Of a stretch of DNA of 64,000 bases, positions 56,213 through 64,000 are shown one piece after another. The first letter of the stretch is position 1, and every line of letters starts with the position of its first letter. The position numbers and the translations under genes are program-made. The stretch spans positions 1-64,000 of the forward strand of contig NZ_JAIOAB010000040.1 in assembly GCF_019890635.1 (NCBI RefSeq), in the 5' to 3' direction. Source of the stretch: Streptomyces sennicomposti. GTDB taxonomy: Bacteria; Actinomycetota; Actinomycetes; Streptomycetales; Streptomycetaceae. The notes under the pieces are model-generated. The model had not been told where the DNA came from. It was given only the letters and a program-made list of their open reading frames with translations, and did not search any database.

Positions 56213-56974
56213 GTGAGCTACTCCGTCGGACAGGTCGCCGGTTTCGCCGGGGTGACGGTGCGCACCCTGCACCACTACGACGAGATCGGCCTGCTCGTAC
56301 CGGGCGGGCGCAGCCACGCGGGGCACCGGCGCTACGACGACGCCGACCTCGAACGGCTGCAGCGGATCCTGTTCTACCGGGAGCTGGGCTTCCCGCTCGA
56401 CGAGGTCGCGGCGCTGCTGGACGACCCGGACGCGGACCCGCGCGCGCATCTGCGCCGCCGGCACGAACTGCTGACCGCCCGGATCGACAAGCTGCGGAAG
56501 ATGGCCGCGGCCGTGGAGCAGGCCATGGAGGCACGCAGGATGGGCATCGATCTCACCCCCGAGGAGCGGTTCGAGGTCTTCGGGGACAAGGACCCCGAGC
56601 AGTACGCGGAGGAGGCCGAGCGGCGCTGGGGCGGCACCGAGGCGTACGCGGAGTCGCAGCGCCGCGCGGCCCGCTACACCAAGGAGGACTGGAAGCGGAT
56701 CAAGGCCGAGGCGGACGGGTGGGGACAGCGGTACGCCGCCGTGGTGGCCGCCGGTGAGCCGCCGGCCGGGGAGGCGGCCATGGACCTGGCCGAGGAGCAC
56801 CGCCGGCACATCGGCACGTACTACTTCGCATGCCCGTACGAGATGCATCGGTGCCTGGGGGAGATGTACGTCGCCGACGAGCGGTTCAAGGCGTTCTACG
56901 ACTCCCTGCGGCCCGGTCTCGCCGAGCACCTGAAGGACGCGATCCTCGCGAACGCCGCCCGCCACGGGGGCTGA
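56213..56974 (+). CDS. tipA: Thiostrepton-induced MerR regulator TipA (long form)
   Basis: 253 aa, the same length as TipAL of S. lividans. The N-terminal MerR domain (SYSVGQVAGFAGVTVRTLHHYDEIGLL) is followed by a long helix and the TipAS drug-recognition domain (from Met110). Cysteines occupy the two positions in ACPYEMHRC that correspond to the region in TipAS where thiostrepton is bound covalently (Cys214 equivalent). Binding of thiopeptides turns the protein into an activator of its own promoter. GTG 56213 follows GAAGGGAG. Confidence 0.93.
   Translation: MSYSVGQVAGFAGVTVRTLHHYDEIGLLVPGGRSHAGHRRYDDADLERLQRILFYRELGFPLDEVAALLDDPDADPRAHLRRRHELLTARIDKLRKMAAAVEQAMEARRMGIDLTPEERFEVFGDKDPEQYAEEAERRWGGTEAYAESQRRAARYTKEDWKRIKAEADGWGQRYAAVVAAGEPPAGEAAMDLAEEHRRHIGTYYFACPYEMHRCLGEMYVADERFKAFYDSLRPGLAEHLKDAILANAARHGG
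56540..56974 (+). CDS. tipA: TipAS, internal translation product of tipA
   Basis: 144 aa from ATG 56540 (Met110, MGIDLTPEER), with the ribosome site GGAGG (56527-56531) eight bases upstream. In S. lividans the same internal start produces TipAS, made in large excess and able to trap thiopeptides without binding DNA. The conserved signal suggests the same here. Confidence 0.82.
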   Translation: MGIDLTPEERFEVFGDKDPEQYAEEAERRWGGTEAYAESQRRAARYTKEDWKRIKAEADGWGQRYAAVVAAGEPPAGEAAMDLAEEHRRHIGTYYFACPYEMHRCLGEMYVADERFKAFYDSLRPGLAEHLKDAILANAARHGG

Positions 56975-57015
56975 CGGCGGGGCTGGGGGAGAGGACGGGA
57001 CGGCGGCGGCGCACA

Positions 57016-57049
57016 GCGGGGACCCGGCCGGCGCACAGCGGGTCCCCGC
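57016..57049 (+). terminator. Terminator after tipA
   Basis: Perfect 10-bp stem (57016-57025 with 57040-57049), 14-base loop, 42 bases after the stop. Confidence 0.65.
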
Positions 57050-57157
57050 GAAGGCGGTGGAACCTGGGCCGTACACCATCCGTTGATACGTTGTGCGGCA
57101 GTACCACGGGGGCCGCAGCGCCGCCGTCCTTCCTCACCCCCTCAGGAGCCCGGTACC

Positions 57158-58312
57158 GTGACGACGCTCGCCCTCGGCCCGAGCTGGCTTGATCCGAACT
57201 ACCTCCTAGACACCTTCGGCATCTGGGGCCTGCTCCTCGTCGTCTTCGCCGAGTCGGGCCTGCTGATCGGCTTCTTCCTGCCCGGAGACTCCCTGCTGTT
57301 CACCTGCGGGCTGCTGATCACCTCGAACCAGCTGGACTTCCCGCTGTGGGCCGCGATCGCCCTGATCTGCCTCGCCGCCGTCCTCGGCGACCAGGCCGGA
57401 TACATGTTCGGCAAGAAGGTCGGCCCGTCCCTCTTCAACCGCCCGGACTCCCGCCTGTTCAAGCAGGAGAACGTCACCAAGGCGCACGAGTTCTTCGAGC
57501 AGTACGGCCCGAAGTCCCTGGTCCTGGCCCGCTTCGTGCCGATCGTGCGCACGTTCACGCCGATCATCGCGGGCGTCAGCGGCATGAAGTACCGCTCGTT
57601 CCTGGTCTTCAACCTCGTCGGCGGCATCCTGTGGGGCGCGGGCGTGACGCTGCTCGGCTCCTGGCTGGGGAACATCGCCTTCGTCAAGGACAACATCGAG
57701 GCGATCCTGATCCTGGTCGTCCTGGTCTCGGTGGTGCCGATCGGCATCGAGTTCCTGCGGGCCCGCTCCAAGGCGAAGAAGAACCCGCAGGCGCCCGTCC
57801 GGGACGAGGAGCCGGCCCTCGCGCAGCCGTCGCCGTACCAGCAGGCGCCGTACGCGGGACAGCCGTACGGGCAGCAGGCGTACGGGCAGCCGGTCGCGGA
57901 CGACGCGACGACCCAGCTGCGCCGCATCGACCCGGGCCCCCAGGCCGCCCCCCGGCAGCAGCCCTGGCCCCGCCCGTACGGCGACCAGAACCCCCCGCAG
58001 GGGCAGCAGCGGTACGGCGGCGGCGGCCGGCACCAGCAGCAGAACCAGCACTACGGCGAGCAGTATCCCCAGCAGCAGCAGCACCCGCAGCAGCAGCCTC
58101 AGCAGCACCAGCAGCCGTACGGGCACCAGCCCTACCCGCCGCAGCACCAGCAGCCCCAGCCCCAGCAGCAGCCGTACGCGGACCAGCCCTACGGCGACCA
58201 GCAGCCTTACGCCGACCGGCAGCCCTACGCCGACCGGCAGGGCGAGTACGACCCGAACCGGGACCGGAATCAGCAGGACCCGCGGGACCAGGGCTACTAC
58301 CGCGCCCCCTGA
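57158..58312 (+). CDS. DedA-family membrane protein with Gln/Tyr/Pro-rich tail
   Basis: 384 aa. Residues 1-210 are a DedA protein (ESGLLIGFFLPGDSLLFTCG; ARFVPIVRTFTPIIAG), a family that flips undecaprenyl phosphate or other lipids. From about 225 to the end the chain is low-complexity, with repeats QPYGQQAYGQP, HQQPYGHQPY and QPYADRQPYADRQ. Such a tail is not part of the family fold. GTG 57158 follows AGGAG. The C-terminal region also carries DDATTQLRRI. Confidence 0.88.
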   Translation: MTTLALGPSWLDPNYLLDTFGIWGLLLVVFAESGLLIGFFLPGDSLLFTCGLLITSNQLDFPLWAAIALICLAAVLGDQAGYMFGKKVGPSLFNRPDSRLFKQENVTKAHEFFEQYGPKSLVLARFVPIVRTFTPIIAGVSGMKYRSFLVFNLVGGILWGAGVTLLGSWLGNIAFVKDNIEAILILVVLVSVVPIGIEFLRARSKAKKNPQAPVRDEEPALAQPSPYQQAPYAGQPYGQQAYGQPVADDATTQLRRIDPGPQAAPRQQPWPRPYGDQNPPQGQQRYGGGGRHQQQNQHYGEQYPQQQQHPQQQPQQHQQPYGHQPYPPQHQQPQPQQQPYADQPYGDQQPYADRQPYADRQGEYDPNRDRNQQDPRDQGYYRAP

Positions 58313-58345
58313 CCGCCCCCGGGCCCCCGGTGGAGCGGGCCGGGG

Positions 58346-60124
58346 TCAGAAGCCCCTGGTCCGCTTCGCCGCCCGCCGCTTCCCGGCGGAGCCGAGCCGC
58401 AGGAACATCCGCGAGATCTCCGACCCGAGGTTCACGCCGATCGCGATGGCCATGGCGAGCGACACCGCCTTGGCCAGCGACACCAGCCCCTTGTCGATGT
58501 GGTTCTGCGCGATCCCGAGCAGACCGAAGTACGTCGCCGAACCGGGCAGCAGCGGCCCGATCGCGGCGGTGGTGTAGGGCAGCGCGGAGACGAACCGGTA
58601 GCGGGACATCAGCTGCCCGAACAGGCCCACCAGGCCCGCCGCGACCGCCGTGGACGCCACCGGCGAGATCCCGCCCACGTCGTGCATCGCGCCGTACACC
58701 ACCCACGCCACGCCGCCGTTGAGCGTCACCCACAGCACACTGGACCGCTCCTGCTGGAGCAGTACGGCGAAGGTCAGCGACAGCAGCATCGAGGACACGA
58801 TCTGCAGCACCGGCCGTTCGCTGCCGACCAGCGCCGCGTCCGGGTTGAGCTGCGCGCCGAGCTTCACGCCGAAGTACAGGACCAGCAGCACGCCCGTGAC
58901 GATGCCGACGAAGAAGTACATGACCTCCAGCAGGCGCGCGGAGGCGGTGATGTAGAAGCCGGTCAGCCCGTCCTGCACGCCGGCCACCAGTGCCCGCCCG
59001 GGCAGCAGCGCGAACAGGCCACCGGTGATGACCGCTGACGCCTTCACGTCGACGTCGGCCACGGTCAGCGCCACGCCGATCGCGGCCGGGGGCATCGCGG
59101 CCACCGTGAACTGGTAGAACTCCGGCAGCCCGCGCCCCGCGCACAGCCACGCCAGCCGGTCGCCGAGCATCGCGCCGACCGCCGCCGCGGCGAACACCAG
59201 CGGGCCGCCGCCGACCAGCATGGAGGCCGCGCCCGCCAGCAGCCCGGCCGCGCAGGTCAGCGCCCAGCCGGGGTAGGGGTGGCGGTTGCGGCGGATCTCC
59301 GCGAGGCGCCGGTAGGCCTCCTCCAGGGAGACATGGGTCTCGGGGTCGCTCAGGTCGTCGACGAGCCGGTAGACGGCCGCCAGGCGGGTGTAGTCGGTGC
59401 CGCGGCGGCGCACCACGCGGGTGGCCGAGACCGGGTCGTCCACCAGGGACGGCTGGTAGGAGATCGACAGCAGGGTGAAGGTGACGTTCGGCTCGCAGCG
59501 GTCCAGGCCGTAGGAGCGGCACACCGCGAACATCGCGGTCTCCACGTCCTCGGCGCCCTCGCCGCCGGCCAGCAGCAGCTCGCCGATGCGCAGGGTCAGG
59601 TCGAGGACGCGCGGGACGGCCGGGCCGCCCTCCTCCGTCTTCTGCACGTGTTCGAGCGCGGGCCGCTCGGTGACCGGCATGCGCAGCATGGTGCGCATCC
59701 GGTCCTGCCAGGGGACGTCCTTGGTCAGGCTGACCGCCGGGACGCCGCCGGGCGGGGTGAAGGCCGTCGGGGCCTGCCGTGCGGTGTAGGTGCTCGGCGG
59801 GGTGAACGCGGAGCCCTCGGTGTCGGCGGCCGGCGGCTCGGGGACCTCCAGACCGGTCGGCAGGGCGAACTCCGAGGTGGTCTCGGACTCGCCGCCGCCC
59901 GCCTTGGGCGCGGCCAGCCCCTCGGGCAGCGCGAACTCCGAGGTCGTGGACGACTCGTTGTCCACCGGGGCGGGCGCCGGGGCCGTCTTCGGCACCGGGA
60001 TCACCTGGGTCGTCTGCGTCGTGGACGAGCCCGGGGAAGACCCGGTCGCGGACGGGCCCGAGGGTGGCCTGAAGGCGCTCCTCGCCTCGTCCGACTGCGG
60101 CTTGCGGTCCTCCGCATCCGTCAC
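58346..60124 (-). CDS. ThrE-type threonine/serine exporter
   Basis: 592 aa. The N-terminal 150 residues are disordered, with the repeat TTSEFALP (twice) and TTQVIPV. Then the ThrE/DUF1212 hydrolase-like cytoplasmic domain (about 170-290) and about ten membrane helices forming the two halves of the carrier. Family members export threonine and serine by proton exchange. GTG 60124 is preferred because GGGAG stands upstream, over an ATG eight codons earlier. The stop faces the DedA gene. Confidence 0.88.
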   Translation of the reverse strand: MTDAEDRKPQSDEARSAFRPPSGPSATGSSPGSSTTQTTQVIPVPKTAPAPAPVDNESSTTSEFALPEGLAAPKAGGGESETTSEFALPTGLEVPEPPAADTEGSAFTPPSTYTARQAPTAFTPPGGVPAVSLTKDVPWQDRMRTMLRMPVTERPALEHVQKTEEGGPAVPRVLDLTLRIGELLLAGGEGAEDVETAMFAVCRSYGLDRCEPNVTFTLLSISYQPSLVDDPVSATRVVRRRGTDYTRLAAVYRLVDDLSDPETHVSLEEAYRRLAEIRRNRHPYPGWALTCAAGLLAGAASMLVGGGPLVFAAAAVGAMLGDRLAWLCAGRGLPEFYQFTVAAMPPAAIGVALTVADVDVKASAVITGGLFALLPGRALVAGVQDGLTGFYITASARLLEVMYFFVGIVTGVLLVLYFGVKLGAQLNPDAALVGSERPVLQIVSSMLLSLTFAVLLQQERSSVLWVTLNGGVAWVVYGAMHDVGGISPVASTAVAAGLVGLFGQLMSRYRFVSALPYTTAAIGPLLPGSATYFGLLGIAQNHIDKGLVSLAKAVSLAMAIAIGVNLGSEISRMFLRLGSAGKRRAAKRTRGF

Positions 60125-60195
60125 TGGGCAACGCTCCCTGAACGACACCTTCCGTATGCCTCAGTATGCGCGGGAACGCGCACCGGCATGCCGAA

Positions 60196-60229
60196 GGGCC
60201 GCGTCACCCGGGTGGGGTGCACGCGGCCC
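60196..60229 (-). terminator. Terminator after ppa
   Basis: Perfect 9-bp stem (60196-60204 with 60221-60229) with a 16-base loop, 16 bases past the ppa stop on the minus strand. Confidence 0.7.
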
Positions 60230-60244
60230 GCGGGCGTCGAACGG

Positions 60245-60736
60245 TCAGTGACCGCCCTGCTCCTGGAAGCGCTTGCGGGACCGCTCGATCTCCGCCTCGG
60301 CGTCGGAACGGCCGACCCAGTTGGCGCCCTCGACGGACTTGCCGGGCTCCAGGTCCTTGTAGACCTCGAAGAAGTGCTGGATCTCCAGGCGGTCGAACTC
60401 CGACACGTGGTGGATGTCGCGCAGGTGCTCCACGCGCGGGTCGGACGCCGGCACGCACAGCAGCTTGTCGTCGCCGCCGGCCTCGTCCGTCATCCGGAAC
60501 ATGCCGATCGCGCGGCACTTGATGAGGCAGCCCGGGAAGGTCGGCTCATCCAGGATGACCAGCGCGTCCAGCGGGTCGCCGTCCTCGCCGAGGGTGTCCT
60601 CGACGAAGCCGTAGTCGGCCGGGTAGCTGGTCGAAGTGAAGAGTCGACGGTCAAGGCGGATACGACCGGTCTCGTGGTCCACCTCGTACTTGTTCCGCGA
60701 ACCCTTCGGAATCTCGATCGTGACGTCGAACTCCAC
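60245..60736 (-). CDS. ppa: Soluble inorganic pyrophosphatase
   Basis: 163 aa family I enzyme that hydrolyses pyrophosphate. The metal-binding signature DGDPLDALV is present, as are EIPKGSRNKYEVD and YPADYGFVEDT. GTG 60736 (VEFDVTIEIPKG) is chosen because GGAGGAG stands six bases upstream and the protein then has the usual 163 residues; ATG 60751 and GTG 60760 lie before or inside that ribosome site. Confidence 0.94.
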   Translation of the reverse strand: MEFDVTIEIPKGSRNKYEVDHETGRIRLDRRLFTSTSYPADYGFVEDTLGEDGDPLDALVILDEPTFPGCLIKCRAIGMFRMTDEAGGDDKLLCVPASDPRVEHLRDIHHVSEFDRLEIQHFFEVYKDLEPGKSVEGANWVGRSDAEAEIERSRKRFQEQGGH

Positions 60737-60815
60737 CGGTGGCTCCTCCATGATCAGCACATAGTTCTGGTGATTAAGTGTCCCTCACGCAGGTGTGTGA
60801 TCGCGAAAGGGGCTG

Positions 60816-62447
60816 GTGGTCGTGCCGGAGCTGAGGGGCTGGCGGGCGGCGCGACCGCGTCTGGAACGCCTGGCACGGACCGCACGACCGCCTCTGACGC
60901 GCGCCGCGCGCTCGGTGCGGCCGGGGCTCGCGCGCCTGGCGCGGACCGCCGGGCCGCGGATCGCACGGCTCGCCGGGCCCACCGGGTCGCGGCCGGCCCG
61001 GACCAGAACCTGGCAGTACACCGCCGCTGCCGCCACCGCCGGACTGGCGCTGGCCGCCGGTGCGGTGACCGCCGCCGGTCCCTGGGACTCCACCGGTCAG
61101 CGTACGGCCGAGCGGGACCGGGCAGTCGCCCTGGAGCGGCCGGGTGGCACAGATCACGGCCGCGGTTCCGATACGTCCGCTACGTCCCGCGCCCCGGCCG
61201 GCGAACCGAAGCCCGCGCTCAGCGCCGGGGCGGTGCTGGTGGGGCTCGAAGCCGCCGGCGCCACGGTGAAGTCGGCGTCCGGCGCCAAGCCGCTGCGCGA
61301 CGTCCTGGACCCGCTGCTGGGCGACGCCGCCCTCGGCGCCCGCCACTCCGCCGCGGTCGTCGACGCGGCCACCGGGCGGACGCTGTACGAGCAGGACGGC
61401 GGCCAGGCCTTCACGCCGGCCTCCGTCACCAAGATCGCCACCGCGGTCGCCGCGCTGTCCGCCCTCGGCCCCGACCACCGCTTCACCACCCGCGCCGCGC
61501 TGGAGCCCGACACCCGCGAGGTCGTCCTGGTCGGCGGCGGCGACCCCACCCTCACCGCCCGCGCGGACGCCCAGGGGTGGGCCTCGCTGCGCGGCCTCGC
61601 CGACGCCACGGCGGCCGCGCTCGCCCAGCGCGGGCTGCGCGAGGTGACGCTGTCGTACGACACCACCCTGTACGCCGGGTCCGACCTGCACCCCATCGGC
61701 GTCAACGACAACGTGGCCAGGGTGACCGCCCTGACCGCCGACGAGGGCCGCACCGACGCGTCGACCAGCGGACCCGCGCCGCGCGCCGCCGACCCGGCCG
61801 CGGACGCCGCCCGCGCCTTCGGCCGCTTCCTGGCCGGCCACGGCGTCAAGGTCACCGACCCGGGTCCCTCCAAGGCCACCGGGCGCGCGCAGACGCTGGC
61901 GAGCGTGTCCTCGCCGCCGCTGTCCGACGTGGTCGAGCGGATGCTCACCAACAGCGACAACGACATCGCCGAGGCGCTGGCCCGGCAGACGGCCGCCGCG
62001 ACCGGGCAGCGTGCCGACTTCGCGGGCGGCGGCCGGGCGATCGCCGCGCAGCTGAAGAAGCTCGGCCTGCCGCTGGCGGGCGCGCAGTTCCACGACGGCA
62101 GCGGGCTGAACCGCGCCGACCGGCTCACCGCGAACCTGCTCACGGCCCTGCTGCGCACCGCCGCCGACCCGGCCCGGCCCGGGCTGCGCCCGGTCCTCAC
62201 CGGCCTGCCGGTGGCCGGCTTCACCGGCACCCTGGCCGACCGCTACGCGGCGGACGGCGCGGCCGGCCTCGTCCGCGCCAAGACCGGCACGCTGACGGGG
62301 GTGAACACCCTGGCCGGCACGACGGTGGACCGCGACGGCCGCCTCCTGGTCTTCGCCTTCCTCACCGACGGCACGACAGACCCCCAGGCGGCCCAGTCGG
62401 CCCTGGACACCACGGCGACGACCCTGTCCGCCTGCGGCTGCGCCTGA
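60816..62447 (+). CDS. dacB: D-alanyl-D-alanine carboxypeptidase/endopeptidase (PBP4 family)
   Basis: 543 aa. A basic Arg/Ala/Leu-rich N-terminus of about 65 residues precedes a signal-anchor helix (YTAAAATAGLALAAGAVTAA). Active-site motifs: SVTK (Ser203-Lys206), SDN (380-382), KTG (489-491). The enzyme trims peptidoglycan. The long basic N-terminus with repeated R-A/L-R-LART units is unusual. It is divergent from ppa, with the order ppa/dacB/metalloprotease/tilS conserved in Streptomyces. Confidence 0.92.
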   Translation: MVVPELRGWRAARPRLERLARTARPPLTRAARSVRPGLARLARTAGPRIARLAGPTGSRPARTRTWQYTAAAATAGLALAAGAVTAAGPWDSTGQRTAERDRAVALERPGGTDHGRGSDTSATSRAPAGEPKPALSAGAVLVGLEAAGATVKSASGAKPLRDVLDPLLGDAALGARHSAAVVDAATGRTLYEQDGGQAFTPASVTKIATAVAALSALGPDHRFTTRAALEPDTREVVLVGGGDPTLTARADAQGWASLRGLADATAAALAQRGLREVTLSYDTTLYAGSDLHPIGVNDNVARVTALTADEGRTDASTSGPAPRAADPAADAARAFGRFLAGHGVKVTDPGPSKATGRAQTLASVSSPPLSDVVERMLTNSDNDIAEALARQTAAATGQRADFAGGGRAIAAQLKKLGLPLAGAQFHDGSGLNRADRLTANLLTALLRTAADPARPGLRPVLTGLPVAGFTGTLADRYAADGAAGLVRAKTGTLTGVNTLAGTTVDRDGRLLVFAFLTDGTTDPQAAQSALDTTATTLSACGCA

Positions 62448-62644
62448 CCCACCCAGCGGAAACCTTTCCCCGGGCCACAGGCCCCCGGAGGGCCACCTGC
62501 GCCTCGGCACAGCCTGTGCCTCGGGTGCCGAGTGACGCCCGCCGTCGGTCCGCGCCCCGGGCGGCAGTCCCGTCGCGCCCCGGGCGGCAGCACCCCGCCG
62601 TCCACAGCCTGCCCCAAGCGGCGGCGCTCACGTACCGTTGACGC

Positions 62645-63775
62645 ATGACGAGCATCGGTGGTGCCGCAAGTCCCGGGATGGTCGACTGGAATCTCGCGGT
62701 GGCGACCGCGACCCGGCTGGTCAGGCCGGGCCCCGAGGTGAGCCGCGACGAGGCCCGCGCGGTCGTCGCGGAACTGCGCCGGCACGCCAAGGTCTCCGAG
62801 GAGCACGTCCGCGCCTTCACCCGCCTGGGCTCCGAGGAGTCCCACGACACCCCGGTCCTGGTGGTGGACCGCCCGGGCTGGGTCCGGGCGAACGTCGCCG
62901 GCTTCCGGGAACTGCTCAAGCCCCTGCTGGACAAGATGGAGCAGCGGCGCGGCCGGACCCCCGGCAACGCCGTCCTCGGCGCCGTCGGCGGCAAGGTCAC
63001 CGGCGTGGAACTCGGCATGCTGCTGTCGTTCCTCGCCTCCCGCGTCCTCGGCCAGTACGAGACCTTCGCCCCGGCCACCCGCGAACTGCCCGCCGGGGAG
63101 AACGGCGGCGGCCGGCTCCTGCTGGTCGCCCCGAACATCGTCCACGTCGAGCGCGAACTCGACGTCCAGCCGCACGACTTCCGGCTGTGGGTGTGCCTGC
63201 ACGAGGAGACGCACCGGACGCAGTTCACCTCCGTCCCCTGGCTGCGCGACCACCTCGAGGGCGAAATCCAGTCGTTCTTGTCGGAGACCGACGTCGACCC
63301 CACCGCCTTCCTCGAACGCATCCGCGACGCCGCCCAGTCCCTGGTCGGCGGCCGTCCCGAGGGCGAGGAGGAGGACGGCGGCCGGTCCCTGGTCGAACTG
63401 GTGCAGACCCCCGCGCAGCGGGAGATCCTCGGCCGCCTCACCGCCGTCATGTCCCTGCTGGAGGGACACGCCGACTACGTGATGGACGGCGTCGGCCCCG
63501 AGGTCGTGCCGACCGTGGCGGAGATCCGCGAGAAGTTCCAGCAGCGCCGCGCCAAGGGCGCCTCGCGGCTCGACAGCGCCCTGCGCAAGCTGCTCGGCCT
63601 GGACGCCAAGCTGCGCCAGTACCGCGACGGCGAGCGGTTCGTCCGCGCGGTCGTCGACCAGGTCGGCATGGACGGCTTCAACCGCGTGTGGACCTCGCCG
63701 AACACCCTCCCGACCAAGGCGGAGATCGCCAAACCGGCGGACTGGGTCGCACGGGTGCACCGCAAGGGCGAGTAG
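62645..63775 (+). CDS. Zinc-dependent metalloprotease (DUF2342)
   Basis: 376 aa with the zinc motif HEETH in LWVCLHEETHRTQF (near residue 188). The family was once called coenzyme F420-associated, without direct proof. The position between dacB and tilS is conserved in actinobacteria. ATG 62645. Confidence 0.9.
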   Translation: MTSIGGAASPGMVDWNLAVATATRLVRPGPEVSRDEARAVVAELRRHAKVSEEHVRAFTRLGSEESHDTPVLVVDRPGWVRANVAGFRELLKPLLDKMEQRRGRTPGNAVLGAVGGKVTGVELGMLLSFLASRVLGQYETFAPATRELPAGENGGGRLLLVAPNIVHVERELDVQPHDFRLWVCLHEETHRTQFTSVPWLRDHLEGEIQSFLSETDVDPTAFLERIRDAAQSLVGGRPEGEEEDGGRSLVELVQTPAQREILGRLTAVMSLLEGHADYVMDGVGPEVVPTVAEIREKFQQRRAKGASRLDSALRKLLGLDAKLRQYRDGERFVRAVVDQVGMDGFNRVWTSPNTLPTKAEIAKPADWVARVHRKGE

Positions 63776-63970
63776 GAACTCGCGTACGGACGGGGCGAAC
63801 CGAATCCGGCCGACGGCAGGCGAACGCCCCTCCAATCACCCGTCCGAGGGACCGTAGGCAATGGATAGGCGTGCGATGCTCGGGGAACGGCCCGTTTCTG
63901 TCACCATCGACACACTCTGAGTGACCGATCTCGGGCTCACCCCCCGAAAACTCCGTGAAGGGAACCGGAC

Positions 63971-64000
63971 ATGGGTCCCCATCCTGCGGTCGCGGCGATA
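63971..64000 (+). CDS. tilS: tRNA(Ile)-lysidine synthase TilS, N-terminal fragment
   Basis: Only the first ten codons lie in the window (MGPHPAVAAI). GAAGGGA stands nine bases upstream of ATG 63971. The beginning matches Streptomyces TilS as I remember it, and tilS is the expected next gene. TilS makes lysidine in tRNA-Ile. Confidence 0.65.
   Translation, partial: MGPHPAVAAI

Noticed and set aside
56258..56267. Another GGTGCGCACC, the core of the AICE operator
   Set aside because: It lies inside the tipA coding sequence (codons for V-R-T) without flanking symmetry; coincidence.
62503..62532. Hairpin after dacB as terminator
   Set aside because: 8-bp stem with a 14-base loop in GC-rich DNA; too weak to separate from background.

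Overview
The window is chromosomal DNA of a Streptomyces species. It is very GC-rich, uses many GTG and TTG starts, and carries the Streptomyces gene order ssd-tad / helicase / bldG / anti-sigma factor / hppA / topA / tmk fusion / DNA polymerase III delta' / lipoprotein hydrolase on the left, and ppa / dacB / zinc metalloprotease / tilS (first ten codons only) on the right.

Layout. 1-570 is a non-coding leader with a 19-base C tract. 570-5740 is a compact Tad/Flp-type secretion and pilus operon (ssd/tadZ, tadA, tadB, tadC, a DUF4244 pilin-like peptide and two TadE/G-like pseudopilins) whose genes mostly overlap. A leftward DUF1998-type helicase meets it end to end. bldG and its anti-sigma partner, the proton-pumping pyrophosphatase hppA, a lipoprotein, an N-methyltransferase, a small membrane protein, topA, the transporter-like/dTMP kinase fusion, DNA polymerase III delta' and a tripeptidyl-aminopeptidase-like lipoprotein all read rightward up to a tRNA-Thr(CGU).

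25583-42139 is an integrated actinomycete integrative and conjugative element (AICE), bounded by 66-bp exact repeats of the 3' part of the tRNA gene. It carries integrase and excisionase, an iteron-like cluster (candidate origin), a DUF3631 ATPase, a primase-polymerase and a cytosine methyltransferase (replication module), a large hairpin, a TraB/FtsK-like DNA pump with spread proteins (transfer module), a regulatory module (XRE/TPR activator and a GntR-Nudix fusion that resembles KorSA joined to Pif of pSAM2), and a low-GC KAP-family P-loop NTPase as apparent cargo beside attR. A third copy of the att-flanking hairpin lies 560 bp beyond attR and suggests an earlier integration at the same site.

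42282-64000 is chromosome again: a 2-hydroxyacid dehydrogenase, a PolA-type DNA polymerase, a Clp-N/HTH protein with a clear operator-promoter, a DUF2786 protein, two lipoproteins, a DUF397/ATPase/XRE regulatory triad, an aldehyde dehydrogenase, a DinB-like protein, PadR, a tipA homologue with its characteristic promoter and internal start, a DedA protein, a ThrE-type exporter, ppa, dacB, a zinc metalloprotease and the first codons of tilS.

Two themes run through the window. Intergenic spaces of the chromosomal part often hold short, locus-specific tandem or near-tandem repeats that start at or just after a stop codon. The AICE has an unusually readable set of cis sites: iterons, a xis-int hairpin, a 77-bp hairpin, a repeat cluster at the traB 3' end, and a triple palindromic operator. 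All product names come from reading the sequence by eye; no database search was run.
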